64,000 nucleotides of DNA from Scilla litardierei (taxonomy: Eukaryota; Streptophyta; Magnoliopsida; Asparagales; Asparagaceae). Both the position numbers and the translations under genes were made by a program. The stretch spans positions 167,655,079-167,719,078 of the forward strand of contig CM061141.1 of NCBI GenBank assembly GCA_030789695.1. Direction: 5' to 3'. Below, in pieces: positions 34,653 to 45,768 of this stretch; within the stretch, counting starts at the first letter, position 1; each line of letters begins with the position of its first letter. A model generated the notes under the pieces. It saw only the letters and a list, made by a program, of their open reading frames with translations. It did not search any database and was not told the DNA's origin.

Positions 34653-35212
34653 GCCGCGCTACCTGTAGCGTAAATTGCGATTTTGAGGCTGCGCAGGGGC
34701 ATTTTCGTCACAGTTTTTAACCTAGTTTAGGGAGCTTTTTCAGAACTTTTTGCAGCCTTTTTAGATTACTTTTTAGGAGATTAGATTGAGCTTTTAGGCG
34801 ATTTTGGGGGGTATTTAACCCCAGTTTTTAACCTAGTTTAGGGAGCTTTTTCAGAACTTTTTGCAGCCTTTTTAGATTACTTTTTAGGAGATTAGATTGA
34901 GCTTTTAGGGGAGAGAGAAAAGTGTTATTTTGTTGGATGCTATTGAATCTTCATTGGTTTGTCTCTCTCTCTCTCTATCAAAAACCTCATTTTTATTGAT
35001 GTATTGAATATTGCAATGAATTCTATTGATTTTATTTGTGAATTTCTATTGAATTGCATTATGAATTGTGAGTAGTTTTATCGTCTTAGGGCGTAGGGAT
35101 GAACCCTACGAACCCTATTTCTAATTTGTGATGAATTGGTGAAATTATTGCTAGGATTGATTAGGGTTAGTTTGGGATTGATTTAATACGAATAGCTAGG
35201 GATTATTACCGA

Positions 35213-35502
35213 TTGGGATTTGCAAGAGATTGGATCCCAACTCGATAGGAAGCCCTAGAAATTCGAATTGGGTTACAATTGGATTTCTCCGGAATCGGTT
35301 TGCAAGAGATTGGACCGAAACTAGGGTTTTCGATTGCAATTCTATACCAATACCCGTTTGCAAGAGATTGGACGGGTAGGAACTATCCCAACCTAGGTCG
35401 TAGCTCGAGTTTGCATGAGAGTGGGCTCGAGATACGATTGAACGATGATGTTGTTTTTCACGCTAGCTTTCCTAGGTTAGGGTTTGCAAGAGATTGGACC
35501 CT
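35213..35502 (+). repeat. Five hairpins with constant 14-nt loop TTGCAAGAGATTGG
   Basis: The loop occurs five times with different flanking arms that are complementary each time. Stems: TTGGGAT/ATCCCAA (35213-35240), TCGGT/ACCGA (35295-35318), TACCCGT/ACGGGTA (35351-35378), CTCGAGT/GCTCGAG with one wobble and loop TTGCATGAGAGTGG (35404-35431), AGGGT/ACCCT (35479-35502). Both LTRs carry the array (45102-45391 in the 3' copy). It lies downstream of the presumed promoter, so it should be present in RNA. Confidence 0.9.
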
Positions 35503-35880
35503 GCCTTAGGTTTGCTATAGACCGGCAATAGCGCGAGAGCGTGAGCTTGGTTCTACATTTAGTTGCAACTAGTTCACCTGAATTTCAAGTCTGGTAATTG
35601 TGAAACCTACGAATCACAATGACGAGATACGGTTTGTAGCGGGGATTCCCTACCCCCTAGGCGACTTTATTAATTTGATATTCCTTTTATACAATTGAAC
35701 GACTGTGACCGCTTTATTGCGAACATTTCTCGACTGTTCTTATAGCCAGGTGAATTGAAGAAGACACTGTCATTTTCCCTCCTCGTGTTCGATACCCGCT
35801 CGCCACTACACCGTGCGCTTGCGGTAAGACTAGCGAGTCCCTCGTCCCGGGTTTGTGTTCGGGGCGGGCGATCAAGTTTT

Positions 35881-35898
35881 TGGCGCCGTTGCCGGGGA
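35881..35898 (+). other. Primer-binding site, Athila type
   Basis: TGGCGCCGTTGCCGGGGA, six bases after the LTR end. This is the PBS style typical of Athila-like gypsy elements and differs from the Met-tRNA PBS of the copia elements here. Confidence 0.9.
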
Positions 35899-36017
35899 GG
35901 CGATAGTGTTTGATTCTACCTACCTAGCTATTTTTTCTTTTTTGTTCTATTATTTCTATTTTTATTTTACCCTTCCTTTGTGCTAACAATTTCTTTGAAA
36001 CTCTGTTTTTCCCTTGC

Positions 36018-37950
36018 ATGTACACGAGATCCACGACGAACCCCGAAGAAATACTATACGATCCGGAGATCGAGCGTACATTGAGGAGGATCCGAGCGGA
36101 GAAGAGACCCGATACGGAAGGGAATTTTATGACCCATCCTGAGACACCCGAAGAATTGGCGGAGCGAATGGCGAGGATCATTTCCATTAGAGATAGGCTT
36201 CGGCCTAAGACTTCCTCCACGACCTCATCCATAGCTATGCTGGAGTTGGCGGCCGACAAAAATTTCGAATTGAAGACTGGATTGGTAGTTCTGATGCAAC
36301 AAGACCCTTTTCATGGAAACTCCCATGAAAACCCCCATTACCACATCCAGCTCTTCCTATCAAAATATGCCACCTTCCAAATGCCGGGCGTCTCCATAGA
36401 TGCTATCAGACTGCGCCTCTTCCCCTTCACACTCAAGGACAAGGCCTTATATTGGTTGAGGACGCAAGTTGAAGGAATCTTCACCACTTGGGATGAATTG
36501 GCGAGTGCCTTCGTCGACAAATTTTACCCTCCCTCCAAGACGGTGAAGATAAGAAGTGCTCTCATGTCCTTCAAGCAAGGACCGCAGGAGACTCTCTATG
36601 AGGCATGGGAGCGCTTCAAGGACTTGCAACATCAATGCCCCCATCACAGCATTGAGGATTGGGAGCTTGTCCACAGTTTCTACAATGGACTCCAACCAGG
36701 CACAAAACAGATTATTGATGCTACCGCAAACGGAGCCATTTTGTCAAAGACCCCCAATGAAGCTACGGCCTTGCTAGAGGAGATGGCCTCCAACAACCAA
36801 CAATGGGGGGGACGAGCAAGGATATTCTTCATCCTCCTTGAAGCCCACGAGTATCTATGAGGCTAAGGCCGTGGCGGAGCTTGCTAGCAAATTTGACTCT
36901 CTCCACAAGGTAGTGGAGAGGTTGGAGAAATACATTACCGAGTCGCAAGGAGCCCCGACTACATCCGCACTGACGAACCATATGAGTGATTGGCAAGACC
37001 AATCCCAAGCCATGTATGTAGTAGGAGAGCAAGGAGAAGGAGATTTGGAGCAAATTCAGTATGTTGCGGGGAATTCCGGATATTGGGCCAACCCGGCCGC
37101 TAGAAACCATCTGGGTTTTTCCTATGCTAATAATGATGGTGCCTTGAACCCCCCGCCACAACAACCTCCTCAAGCTCGGGCTCCACCACCACAACCGAAT
37201 TATCAACCAAGGGGGCCACCGCAACAAAACTTCCCACCTAGGAACCAAGTGGGACCTTATAGGCCACCCGGGTATAATCAAGGGTGGAGAAATCCCAATC
37301 CTCCACAAGCTCAACCACGTTCGGATTTTGAAGCTAAGGTGGAGGAGTTTATGGCGGAGCAGAGGAAGATTAACTCCATATTGAAGGCGGGACAAGATTC
37401 TCTCACCACCGTCGTCGCTCAAATTGGGGAGCAACTTGCGTTGCTCAATAGAAATAACCAACAATTGCCGGCTCAACCCGAGCCAAATCCACGGGGCAAC
37501 ACCGGCCATATCAACGTGGTTGTTGCGCTTACAACAAGAGGTGGGAAGGATACCACTCCCCCCATGACCCAAATCAAGGAACCCGTGGTGGAGATTCTAG
37601 AAGAGAGTGAGCCGGTAATTGAGGTGGAAAAAGAGAAGGAGCCGCAAGAAGGAGCAAAACCTAGAGTGGAGGAACCTATTGATGAGCACCGATTCATGCC
37701 ACCGGTGTCTTTCCCTCAACGGCTAGCTAGAGCCAAGATCGAGAAGAGGCTAGCCAAGTTCCTCGAATACTTGAGAGGGGTGAGCCTCAATATCCCTTTT
37801 CTTGATGCCATAGTGGAAATCCCGTCCTACGCGAAGTTCTTAAAGGACTTGATTACGGGAAGGAAAAGGAAGGAGAAGATCATGCTCGCGGAACAAGGAA
37901 CTTGGTTCACTAGGAAGGAGAAGGAGCCCGCCAAATTTAAAGATCCCGGG
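36018..37950 (+). pseudogene. Athila-like gag with one frameshift
   Basis: ATG 36018 opens a frame of 280 residues with the retrotransposon gag domain: FHGNSHENPHYHIQLFL, LFPFTLKDKALYWL, TTWDELASAFVDKFYPP and LVHSFYNGL. A run of seven G at 36795-36801 has one base more than expected for the continuing reading NNQQWGDEQG and shifts the frame; gag then continues to about 37950. The second part is Pro/Gln-rich (PPPQQPPQARAPPPQ) with a coiled-coil-like stretch and an acidic segment. No zinc knuckle is obvious. Gag would form the particle. Confidence 0.88.
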
Positions 37951-38800
37951 AGTTTCCGGATTCCTTGCACACTCGGAGGCGTCCCCTTACAAAAAGCATT
38001 GGTTGATTTGGGCGCTAGTGTGAGCCTCATGCCTCTTACCATGTTCCGGAAGTTGAACACCGGCACGGATTTAAAGCCAACCGACATGAGATCAACTCGC
38101 GGACGGTCGGATTACAAGGCCAGTTGGGATCGCGGAGAATATCCCACTCCAAGTTCCGGGAGGCATATGCTTGCCTTGTGATTTTGTGATCATGGACATC
38201 AAGGAGGAGGGTGACACATCGCTCATACTTGGACGCCCATTCCTCGCCACCGCCGGTGTAATCGTCGATGTGCGGAAAGGGACTCTTACCTTGAATGTAG
38301 GCAACATTGAAGTCGAGCTCCATATACCAAAGGCTATGAAGCACATGCCGTATCATGAGGAGCTAGATTATTTGGACCTCCTTGATGAGGTCATTGAAGA
38401 GGCTATCCCCTACTCCATCGGTGCACTCCATGATAACGGCTTCGAAGAAAGCCAAGATTTGGTCGAAGAAGAGAAGATGGAGGACTCTCCCAATAGTTCC
38501 ACGGCAAATGATGATGGTGACGCTGATGTCGCGAGAATATGGGAGCTCTGCAAGCTCTCGACATTGAAGAATCCGAAGAAAGCTCCACCGATTCGAAGAT
38601 CGGTGTCACCGGCGAAGCCAAGGACCGGAACAAGCTCAAGCTTGGGGGAGCCATCCCCCAACATTGCTCATGATGAAGGGGCGCTGAGGAAGGCCACGCA
38701 CCACCACGATCCAAATCCGAGCGGTCTTCCCGGCAAGTTCGACGGGACCCAACATTACGCGTTAATTGAAAATCCAAGGGGGTCGAGCTCAAGACCTTAA
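37951..38800 (+). pseudogene. Athila-like aspartic protease with frameshift, end of gag-pro
   Basis: The retropepsin motif ALVDLGASVSLMPLTM lies near 38005-38045 after FRIPCTLGG. A frameshift near 38090-38110 moves the reading to the frame that ends DTSLILGRPFLATAGVIVDV near 38212-38272, the second conserved protease part. The reading then runs through an acidic linker and ends at 38798 without any RT motif. In Athila elements RT normally follows such a linker, so pol has been lost or replaced. Confidence 0.88.
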
Positions 38801-39097
38801 ACGAGCGCTTGTCGGGAGGCAACCTGACGGTTTTTGCATTATTTCTATTTGATTTTTCATTTTTGGTTTTAGATTTTATTAGTGTTTTGAGTCTTTTTGC
38901 CCATAAAAATCGTGACAACGGGTCTTAATTTCTATGACAGGAGAGGAGAAAAGGAGATCTCTCATATGGAGGAAGATAGAGGCAAGGAAAAGCGCTCCAG
39001 GAATGCGCTCAGGCCTTGGGAGGAGAAAGAAACCAACTGGAGAAAGAAAAACAGAGAATAGAGCGAAAACGGAGCCCCGAAGCAGAAAACAGCACGT
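38801..39097 (+). other. Non-coding gap where pol would be expected
   Basis: No RT, RNase H or integrase motif is visible in any frame. The sequence leads into the internal palindrome cluster. Confidence 0.7.
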
Positions 39098-39436
39098 CAC
39101 TCAGCCGAGTATCATATGCGACTCGGCCGAGCAAAGGACCCCATTCGGCCGAGTGGGGCACCAACCAGGGAAGTCTGCGGAACCAACTCTCTGTCTTTTT
39201 TGTGCATTTCGTATTAACTGCCACTCGGCCGAGTACGTTTAGTCACTCGACCGAGGGAAACAGATACCCTCCTAGCCTAAATATTGCCGAGTAGCTTGTG
39301 CCACTCGGCCGAAGGAGTTTTCTCCCTTCGGCCGAGTAAACAAAAGCCACTCGCCCGAGTCATAAGTGGCGGGGAGAAATTTAAATTTTTTATCGTTACA
39401 TCACTCGGTCGAGCAACATAGTCACTCGGTCGAGTC
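39098..39436. repeat. Internal copy of the CACTCGGCCGAGTG palindrome cluster
   Basis: About ten palindromes of the LTR type (for example CACTCGGCCGAGTAC near 39222, CACTCGGTCGAGTC near 39423) lie outside the LTRs. The last one ends about 12 bp before the TATA box at 39447. The intervening sequence does not match the LTR. Confidence 0.88.
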
Positions 39437-39446
39437 GTAACTACCC

Positions 39447-39455
39447 CTATATAAG
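39447..39455 (+). promoter_or_regulatory. Internal TATA box before the extra ORF
   Basis: CTATATAAG is followed directly by a large hairpin: arms 39455-39470 and 39505-39518 pair over 14 bp with a 2-nt bulge. A GC-rich leader of about 470 bp then runs to ATG 39992. Together with the palindromes upstream this looks like a second promoter inside the element. The function is inferred from layout only. Confidence 0.55.
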
Positions 39456-39991
39456 TCGCTGCGGGCTCGACGCGAATTCCAACACAACTAATCCCCAATT
39501 TCGCTCGAGCCCAGCGACTTTTCCCCTCCCCTCGCCCGCGACCACTGCCCCCTTGCCCGAATCACCTCGTCGCCGGCCTCACTCGCCCGACCACCACCGG
39601 CGATCATCCCACCACCGACGCCCTGACCTCCGGCGAGTATCCTCCCCGCCGGCCGACCCCCTATCGCCTCGGTTTGCCCCCATACTCGATTTTTCTCCTA
39701 TTTTGCTCGATCCGTAGACCCGTTGAGCCCAAAAATCAAATTAATTTGTTTATCTATCTATTATACCCCATCTCCCCCATGTATTTTGAATATTATCCGC
39801 TGATGTCGTTTTTTGATTTGTAGGCTATCTTAGGGAGCTTAGGGGAGCTTCAGGACGCATTTTTAGCTTCGCGGAGGCGGCGCTCTTCACACGCACTTGC
39901 TGATTTGCTCTCGCGGCGTGTACAGGTACACTCGTTCCTTTTATTGGGCACGCCGCACTATATTTTTGTTGGGTGAGCACTCGCGGCACAC

Positions 39992-42024
39992 ATGACGCCC
40001 CGCACTAGGCCACGCACGCGGGGAGCCTCTTCCAAGCGGAAGAGGACCAATGACGCCGGTCCCTCTCACGATAGGGAGGACTCCCCTCCACCTAGCCCGC
40101 CACATCCACCACCACCCACACAGCCGTTTCCCACCGATCCCATCCATGCACAGCCCATCCCCGCTGATCCTGTCCCACCACCGGCTCCCGCTGTCGGGCC
40201 GCTGGGGATCACGTTCAGAGAGGATGCACAGCGCGTCCGATTTGAGCGTATCGCCCAGTGCTCGATAGTGCCCTCTAGGTTCGCACATTTAGCAGACCTT
40301 GATCGCCTAGGGGCACTAGAGGGGATGCTCACGTTGTACGACAACGTGGGTTGGCGCGACTTTTTGTCAGTGTCGGCGGACACCTACGTCCGTCCGACAC
40401 TTGATGTACTTAGCTCGATAGCCCGGACCCCTGGAGGATACACATTCTGTCTTATGGATCGAGAGCACGAGGTCACTCTTGCCATGCTTCGTGCATTCTT
40501 CCAGTGGCCCGATGTCCCCGTCCCCGACCGAGCCTACGCACCCACTCACATCCCACCGCCGTCGTTTGACACTTCCACGTTCTGGACACGTATCACGGGC
40601 TCCCACCATGGCTTTGACCCTAGTAGGACCAAGGCCTCAGCCATCCTACACCCCTACCTCCGCATAGCACAGCGCCTCATGGCGACCACTTTCTTGGCGA
40701 GGTACGAGCCTGGGACGATGTCTACGCCTGAGCTCTATATGCTCTACGCGATGACTCGCCCCAGAGTTCTCGATAGGGATAGCGACGACCTGGTCCCTGC
40801 CGTTGAGATTGATATTGCTAGCTGGTTCTTAGACCGCATCATCATTTCGGTGGGCGCTCGCTCACCTATTTGCTGCGGCGGTCTGATTACTCTGCTAGCC
40901 CTGATGACCGCCGTGGACCTACTTGCTGACCTTCGACGAGCCCCAGGCCCCACTGCACTCTCGATAGACGTCATGGCCCGGATGAAGATGCTTCGTCCCC
41001 ACGGCCAGCGGCACTGGGTGTGGTTGCATGGTCCTTTTAGTGCCGATTACATGATCCTCCCGAGCCTAGCTCGGACACATATTGGACCGGCCCACGAGGA
41101 TTGGATCCCAGTGATGGATCTCCTCATCCCAGCTGCCTACGTACTTGAGGCTGAGGGCGCTGAGCAGGCACCCCCTACACCCCCTGCACCTCCTGCTGAC
41201 CCCGTGATCCATCAGCCCGAGCCTGCACTTTCTACACATCCCGGCACTTCTGTCCCCACTTCTATCAGTGTCGGGAGTACCCTTGTTGAGTCGTCTACCA
41301 CCACCCCCACCACTGATGTGCCTATCTCGGTTGAGCCTATTTCCTCACTTCTTCCCGAGCGTCCACCCACCATACTAGAGAGCGGCGAGTCTTCTTCCCT
41401 GCTGTTGTACGATCCCTATCCAGCTTGCTGTCCGCTGGGGTGTCACCTTTTGGTCCTTACACTTCCACCCCAGTGGTCGACCCTTCTGTCTCCACCGTAG
41501 CTGTCCTATCCGAGAGTGTCGTGACGTCTGTCCTCACACCTGTGTCATCGACCTCCCTTGCTGCCTCGTCACCGATTTTTTCTTCCACCACTACTGTTGC
41601 TGCCTCCTCGTCACAGCCTGCGTCCCAGCCTCGCACTGAGGCTGGGCATCCACTAGTGAGCACAGCACCCTTCCCGCACTTTCCTGCTGGCCCGATTACC
41701 TACTCCACCCGTGTGCGGCAGCCCCGACCTTCGCAGCCAAGACCTGTTCGTCCCTCCGCTCCACCACTCCCTGACGCTCTACTTCAGAGCATTCATGCTC
41801 TTGAGGGGGTGGTGAGTGGACTCAGGGGCGATTTTAGGGCTCTCTCTGCCACGGTCAATTCCGTGCAGTCTCGCGTCGCCATGCTTCCCGATATTCAGGC
41901 TTTCCTGAATCAGATACTGGCGCGACTCCCTCCACTACACCCACCCACCCAGCCGACACCTCGACCACCACCTCGACCACCACCTCTACCACAGGACGGA
42001 GATGGTGCAGCACCACCAGCTTAG
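39992..42024 (+). pseudogene. Extra ORF of Athila-like element (plant transposon-protein type)
   Basis: ATG 39992 opens about 475 residues before a frameshift near 41420, after which the same kind of sequence continues to 42022. The N-terminus is basic (RPRTRGASSKRKR) and Pro-rich. The central part (residues about 70-390) contains TPGGYTFCLMDREHEVTLAMLRAFF, split here as TPGGYTFCLMD and LAMLRAFFQWPD, and resembles the 'putative plant transposon protein' domain of Athila-like elements. The C-terminal third is Pro/Thr/Ser-rich with a short coiled coil (LLQSIHALEGVVSGLRGDF). Role unknown; an env-like position is possible, but I see no convincing membrane segment. Confidence 0.75.
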
Positions 42025-43953
42025 GCACACCCTTGATGCCATTGATCTTTTTTGTCGTTATACCGCCCATTCTCTGCTGGTCCTGTCGATATATTTTTGG
42101 CCCCACCCTCCTCCCCTCACTATTTTGGTCCCTGTTCAGATCACATCATTCTATATCTTTTTGGGAGAGAGGGAGTGTATTTTTGGTGACACATATCTGC
42201 ATCACTCCCATCTTTGCATGCATCATTCACATCATCATATTTTCTTTTTATTTTTCTTTTTTTTCATCATGCATGCATCCTCACCCTCCCCACCCATTTC
42301 ACGTCTCTCGGTGTGCCACACTTTGCACATTGAGGACACTGTGCACTTTAGCTTGGGGGAGTGAGTTCTCACACTTTTTGCTTTCATCACCTTTATTTTT
42401 AGTTTTTTTCACGTTTTTTCGCCTTTGCACCCATTTTTCATCACTTTTTCATTTTTTACCATGCATCACGTTTTTCTTATTTTCTTTGTGTGCTGCATTG
42501 TAAATAATTCTGTTTTCTTTTATCTTTATTTCTTTCATGTTTTGCTAAAGATGATTTTTCTGTGATGACGATGACGTGGTGTTAGCTTTTCTCTATATGC
42601 ATGCTAATTTTGTCATGGCATAGCTTTTGTTTCTGATATCATATGCTATGTTCTGTTTTGCATTTAGAAATAGTAACCCACTTCTTTTTCCGTATGAAAA
42701 TGGATGAAATTCTATTATTAGCTGATGTCTGATGATTCATATGTATGCTATCGTAGAAAACACACCAAGATTCACGCATTGATGCTTATATCTGGAGTAC
42801 TGCTTTCTTTCCTCATATCACTTCTTATTGCATGATTTGTACGCTTCACTTCAGGTTGATGGAATGTTTGGTAGCATTGATAAATCTGGATTAGTTTACT
42901 TTTTGAGATCAAACTGAGTAGATTAAATTACCCTGCTGAAGTTGTCATGCACGTCCTATAGAGTAAACCAAAAGATACATTTATTTCTTTCTCCACATAT
43001 CTTGAACATTATTTCTCTATTTTAAATTCATTGGTGAATCTCCCCTTAGCAATTCTATTATTGGCATTCCCCCGTTATTATATCACATGCTCCAAATTCC
43101 CCAAAACCCAAAGAAAAAATACTCGTATATCCTTCTCTTTGATTTGGGATCATTTGTGTATATATTATTGAAAAAAACAGAGAGAGAGAAAAAGAAAAAG
43201 AAAAAGATTTGAGAATAAGAAAAGAAAAGAGAAAAGAAGTTCGAAAACGATCACATCTCATACCCTTTCTCTCTTTCTTCCCTCTTTTGTTTTTTTTATT
43301 TCTTTGACTTTTGGAGTTTCAAAAGAAATGGGGAATGTAAATATTGTTTTGTATATGCCACCACGCTTATGGATAAGCTTGGGGGAGAGGATCCAATGAT
43401 GTGTGAGAGAGTGAATACTTGACGGTACATGACAACCTAGGCTAAGTAATATTTTATACTCGGTGAGATTGCTTAAAGTTTTACGAACTCCAAAAATCTA
43501 TGCCGAGCATTCATTTCATGAAAACCACACTTTTCTATTCTTACTACTCCATTGTGTGATATCTCTTATACTCCTTATAGAAAGCATTCAATTGAAAAGT
43601 GTGTGATCTACGATTTTGTATACCGCTTTAGATGCTTCAGACGATGCTAATTCTAGGATTATTCCATTTTTCATGATATATTGATATTCTTGGGTTTTCT
43701 ATTTCAAATGCATCATTATACTATGATATCGAGATAAAAGTCTTTGACATGTGTTTTACATTCGATGCGTGCTATATGAGTAAGCAAAACCCACGTCCTG
43801 AGAAAAATGATCTAGCAGCTTCCTTCTTCGTTTTCTACTTTGTTTTTCGTTTTTCATTTTCCATTTCTCCATCGTTTCTATTTTCCTTATCCACCGGGTT
43901 CGCTTTTTACTCATCTTCCTCAAGGACGAGTAAGAGGTAAGCTTAGGGGATTT
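42025..43953 (+). other. 3' non-coding region with three PPT-like tracts
   Basis: AGCTTGGGGGAG occurs near 42350, AAGCTTGGGGGAGAGG near 43376 and AAGCTTAGGGGA at 43939-43950, the last close to the 3' LTR. The motif ACACTGTGCACTTTAGCTTG before the first tract is typical of the end of Athila-like coding regions. The remainder is T-rich and I see no gene. Confidence 0.65.
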
Positions 43954-45763
43954 TGATCACTCCATATTTTACACCTTTTTTCTGCATGTTTGCATGCCAT
44001 TTTGATCGCTCGAATCGCGTTTTTTACGATTTTTCAGCAATATTGCGGTGCTTTTCACGATTTCTTGTTTTTGTCGAATTTCAGGAGATTTCGAGCGATT
44101 TGGAGTGATTCTGAGATGCACCCACTCCGGAGTGTCACCCGTGACTCTTTTGAGGGGAATTTTGCTATTGGAGAGGAGTGGAAGAAGAAAGAACGTCGTA
44201 GGAGCGACGAGGGAGCAAAAATACGAAGATTGGGCATTTTCAGCATGTCACTCGGCCGAGTGAAGGAGTCACTCGGCCGACCATCGAAAGCCCGCTCGGC
44301 CGACCAGATCGGACACGCAACAGACTGAGTATCAGCGTGCACTCGACCGACCGTCGCCAGTCCACTCGGCCGAACCACGGAGACACCACTCGCTCGAGTG
44401 GCATCAAGACGACGGCAACGAAAAGTCCAGACTTACTGTAATCTGTCAGTCAACTCCCGAGTTCCGACTCGGCTGAGTGAAGAAGTCCCCTCAGCCGAAG
44501 CAAAGAAAGTCACTCGGCCGAGTGACTCCCGAGGAGCCGACCCCCAAAAGTCCGAATTTACTGGAATTTGTCAGGGTTTGTCACTCGGCCGATGACATTT
44601 GTCACTCGGCCGAGTGAGCCGCGCTGCCTGTAGCGTAAATTGCGATTTTGAGGCTGCGCAGGGGCATTTTCGTCATAGTTTTTTGGGCGATTTTGGGGGG
44701 TATTTAACCCCAGTTTTTAACCTAGTTTAGGGAGCTTTTTCAGAACTTTTTGTAGCCTTTTTAGATTAATTTTTAGGAAATTAGATTGAGCTTTTAGGGG
44801 AGAGAGAAAAGTGTTATTTTGTTGGATGCTATTGAATCTTCATTGGTTTGTCTCTCTCTCTCTCTATCAAAAACCTCATTTTTATTGATATATTAAATAT
44901 TGCAATGAATTCTATTGATTTTATTTGTGAATTTCTATTGAATTGCATTATAAATTGTGAGTAGTTTTATCGTCTTAGGGCGTAGGGATGAACCCTACGA
45001 ACCCTATATCTAATTTGTGATGAATTGATGAAATTATTGTTAGGATTGATTAGGGTTAGTTTGGGATTGATTTAATACGAATAGCTAGTGATTCTTACCG
45101 ATTGGGATTTGCAAGAGATTGGATCCCAACTTGATAGGAAGCCCTAGAAATTCGAATTGGGTTACAATTGGATTTCTCCGGAATCGGTTTGCAAGAGATT
45201 GGACCGAAACTAGGGTTTTCGATTGCAATTCTATACCAATACCCGTTTGCAAGAGATTGGACGGGTAGGAACTATCCCAACCTAGGTCATAGCTCGAGTT
45301 TGCACGAGAGTGGGCTCGAGATACGATTGAATGATGATGTTGTTCTTCACGCTAGCTTGCCTAGGTTAGGGTTTGCAAGAGATTGGACCCTGCCTTAGGT
45401 TTGCTATAGACCGGCAATAGCGCGAGAGCGTGAGCTTGGTTCTACATTTAGTTGCAACTAGTTCACCTGAATTTCAAGTCTAGCAATTGTGAAACCTACG
45501 AATCACAATGACGAGATACGGTTTGTAGCGGGGATTCCCTACCCCCTAGGCGTCTTTATTAATTTGATATTCCTTTTATACAATTGAACGACTGTGACCG
45601 CTTTATTGCGAACATTTCTCGACTGTTCTTATAGCCAGGTGAATTGAAGAAGACACTGTCATTTGCCCTCCTCGTGTTCGATACCCGCTCGCCGCTACAC
45701 CGTGCGCTTGCGGTAAGATTAGCGAGTCCCCCGTCCCGGGTTTGTGTTCGGGGCGGGCGATCA
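43954..45763 (+). mobile_element. 3' LTR of Athila-like element
   Basis: About 1810 bp, same ends as the 5' LTR, with palindromes (44249-44617), TATTTAA at 44701-44707 and the constant-loop hairpins (45102-45391). It is followed by the target duplication CTTTG at 45764-45768. Confidence 0.93.
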
Positions 45764-45768
45764 CTTTG

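Larger units (their letters stand above)
33989..35874 (+). mobile_element. 5' LTR of Athila-like element
   Basis: About 1886 bp. It contains a CACTCGGCCGAGTG palindrome cluster (34283-34652), TATTTAA at 34812-34818, and five hairpins with a constant loop (35213-35502). It is about 76 bp longer than the 3' LTR because a segment beginning CAGTTTTTAACCTAG (about 34710 and 34822) is duplicated. Open frames at 33922-34362, 34089-34412 and 35279-35509 also occur in the 3' LTR and are shadows. Confidence 0.93.
33989..45763 (+). mobile_element. Complete non-autonomous Athila-like gypsy element
   Basis: Two LTRs of about 1.8-1.9 kb start TGATCACTCC and end GGGCGGGCGATCA. The target duplication CTTTG lies at 33984-33988 and 45764-45768. 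PBS TGGCGCCGTTGCCGGGGA follows the 5' LTR. The interior codes gag and protease, then an extra ORF (39992-42024), but RT, RNase H and integrase are absent: between 38800 and 39990 there is only non-coding DNA. The LTRs are closely similar, so the insertion is fairly recent. It would need pol supplied by a relative. Confidence 0.93.

Noticed and set aside
36829..37572. 247-residue minus-strand open frame
   Set aside because: It is the antisense shadow of the gag coding frame and shows no family motif.
40066..40383. Minus-strand Gly-rich open frame
   Set aside because: Antisense shadow of the Pro-rich N-terminus of the extra ORF.
42002..42503. 120- and 156-residue open frames downstream of the extra ORF
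   Set aside because: They are in T/C-rich 3' non-coding DNA, overlap in two frames and show low-complexity Phe/Ser/His composition.
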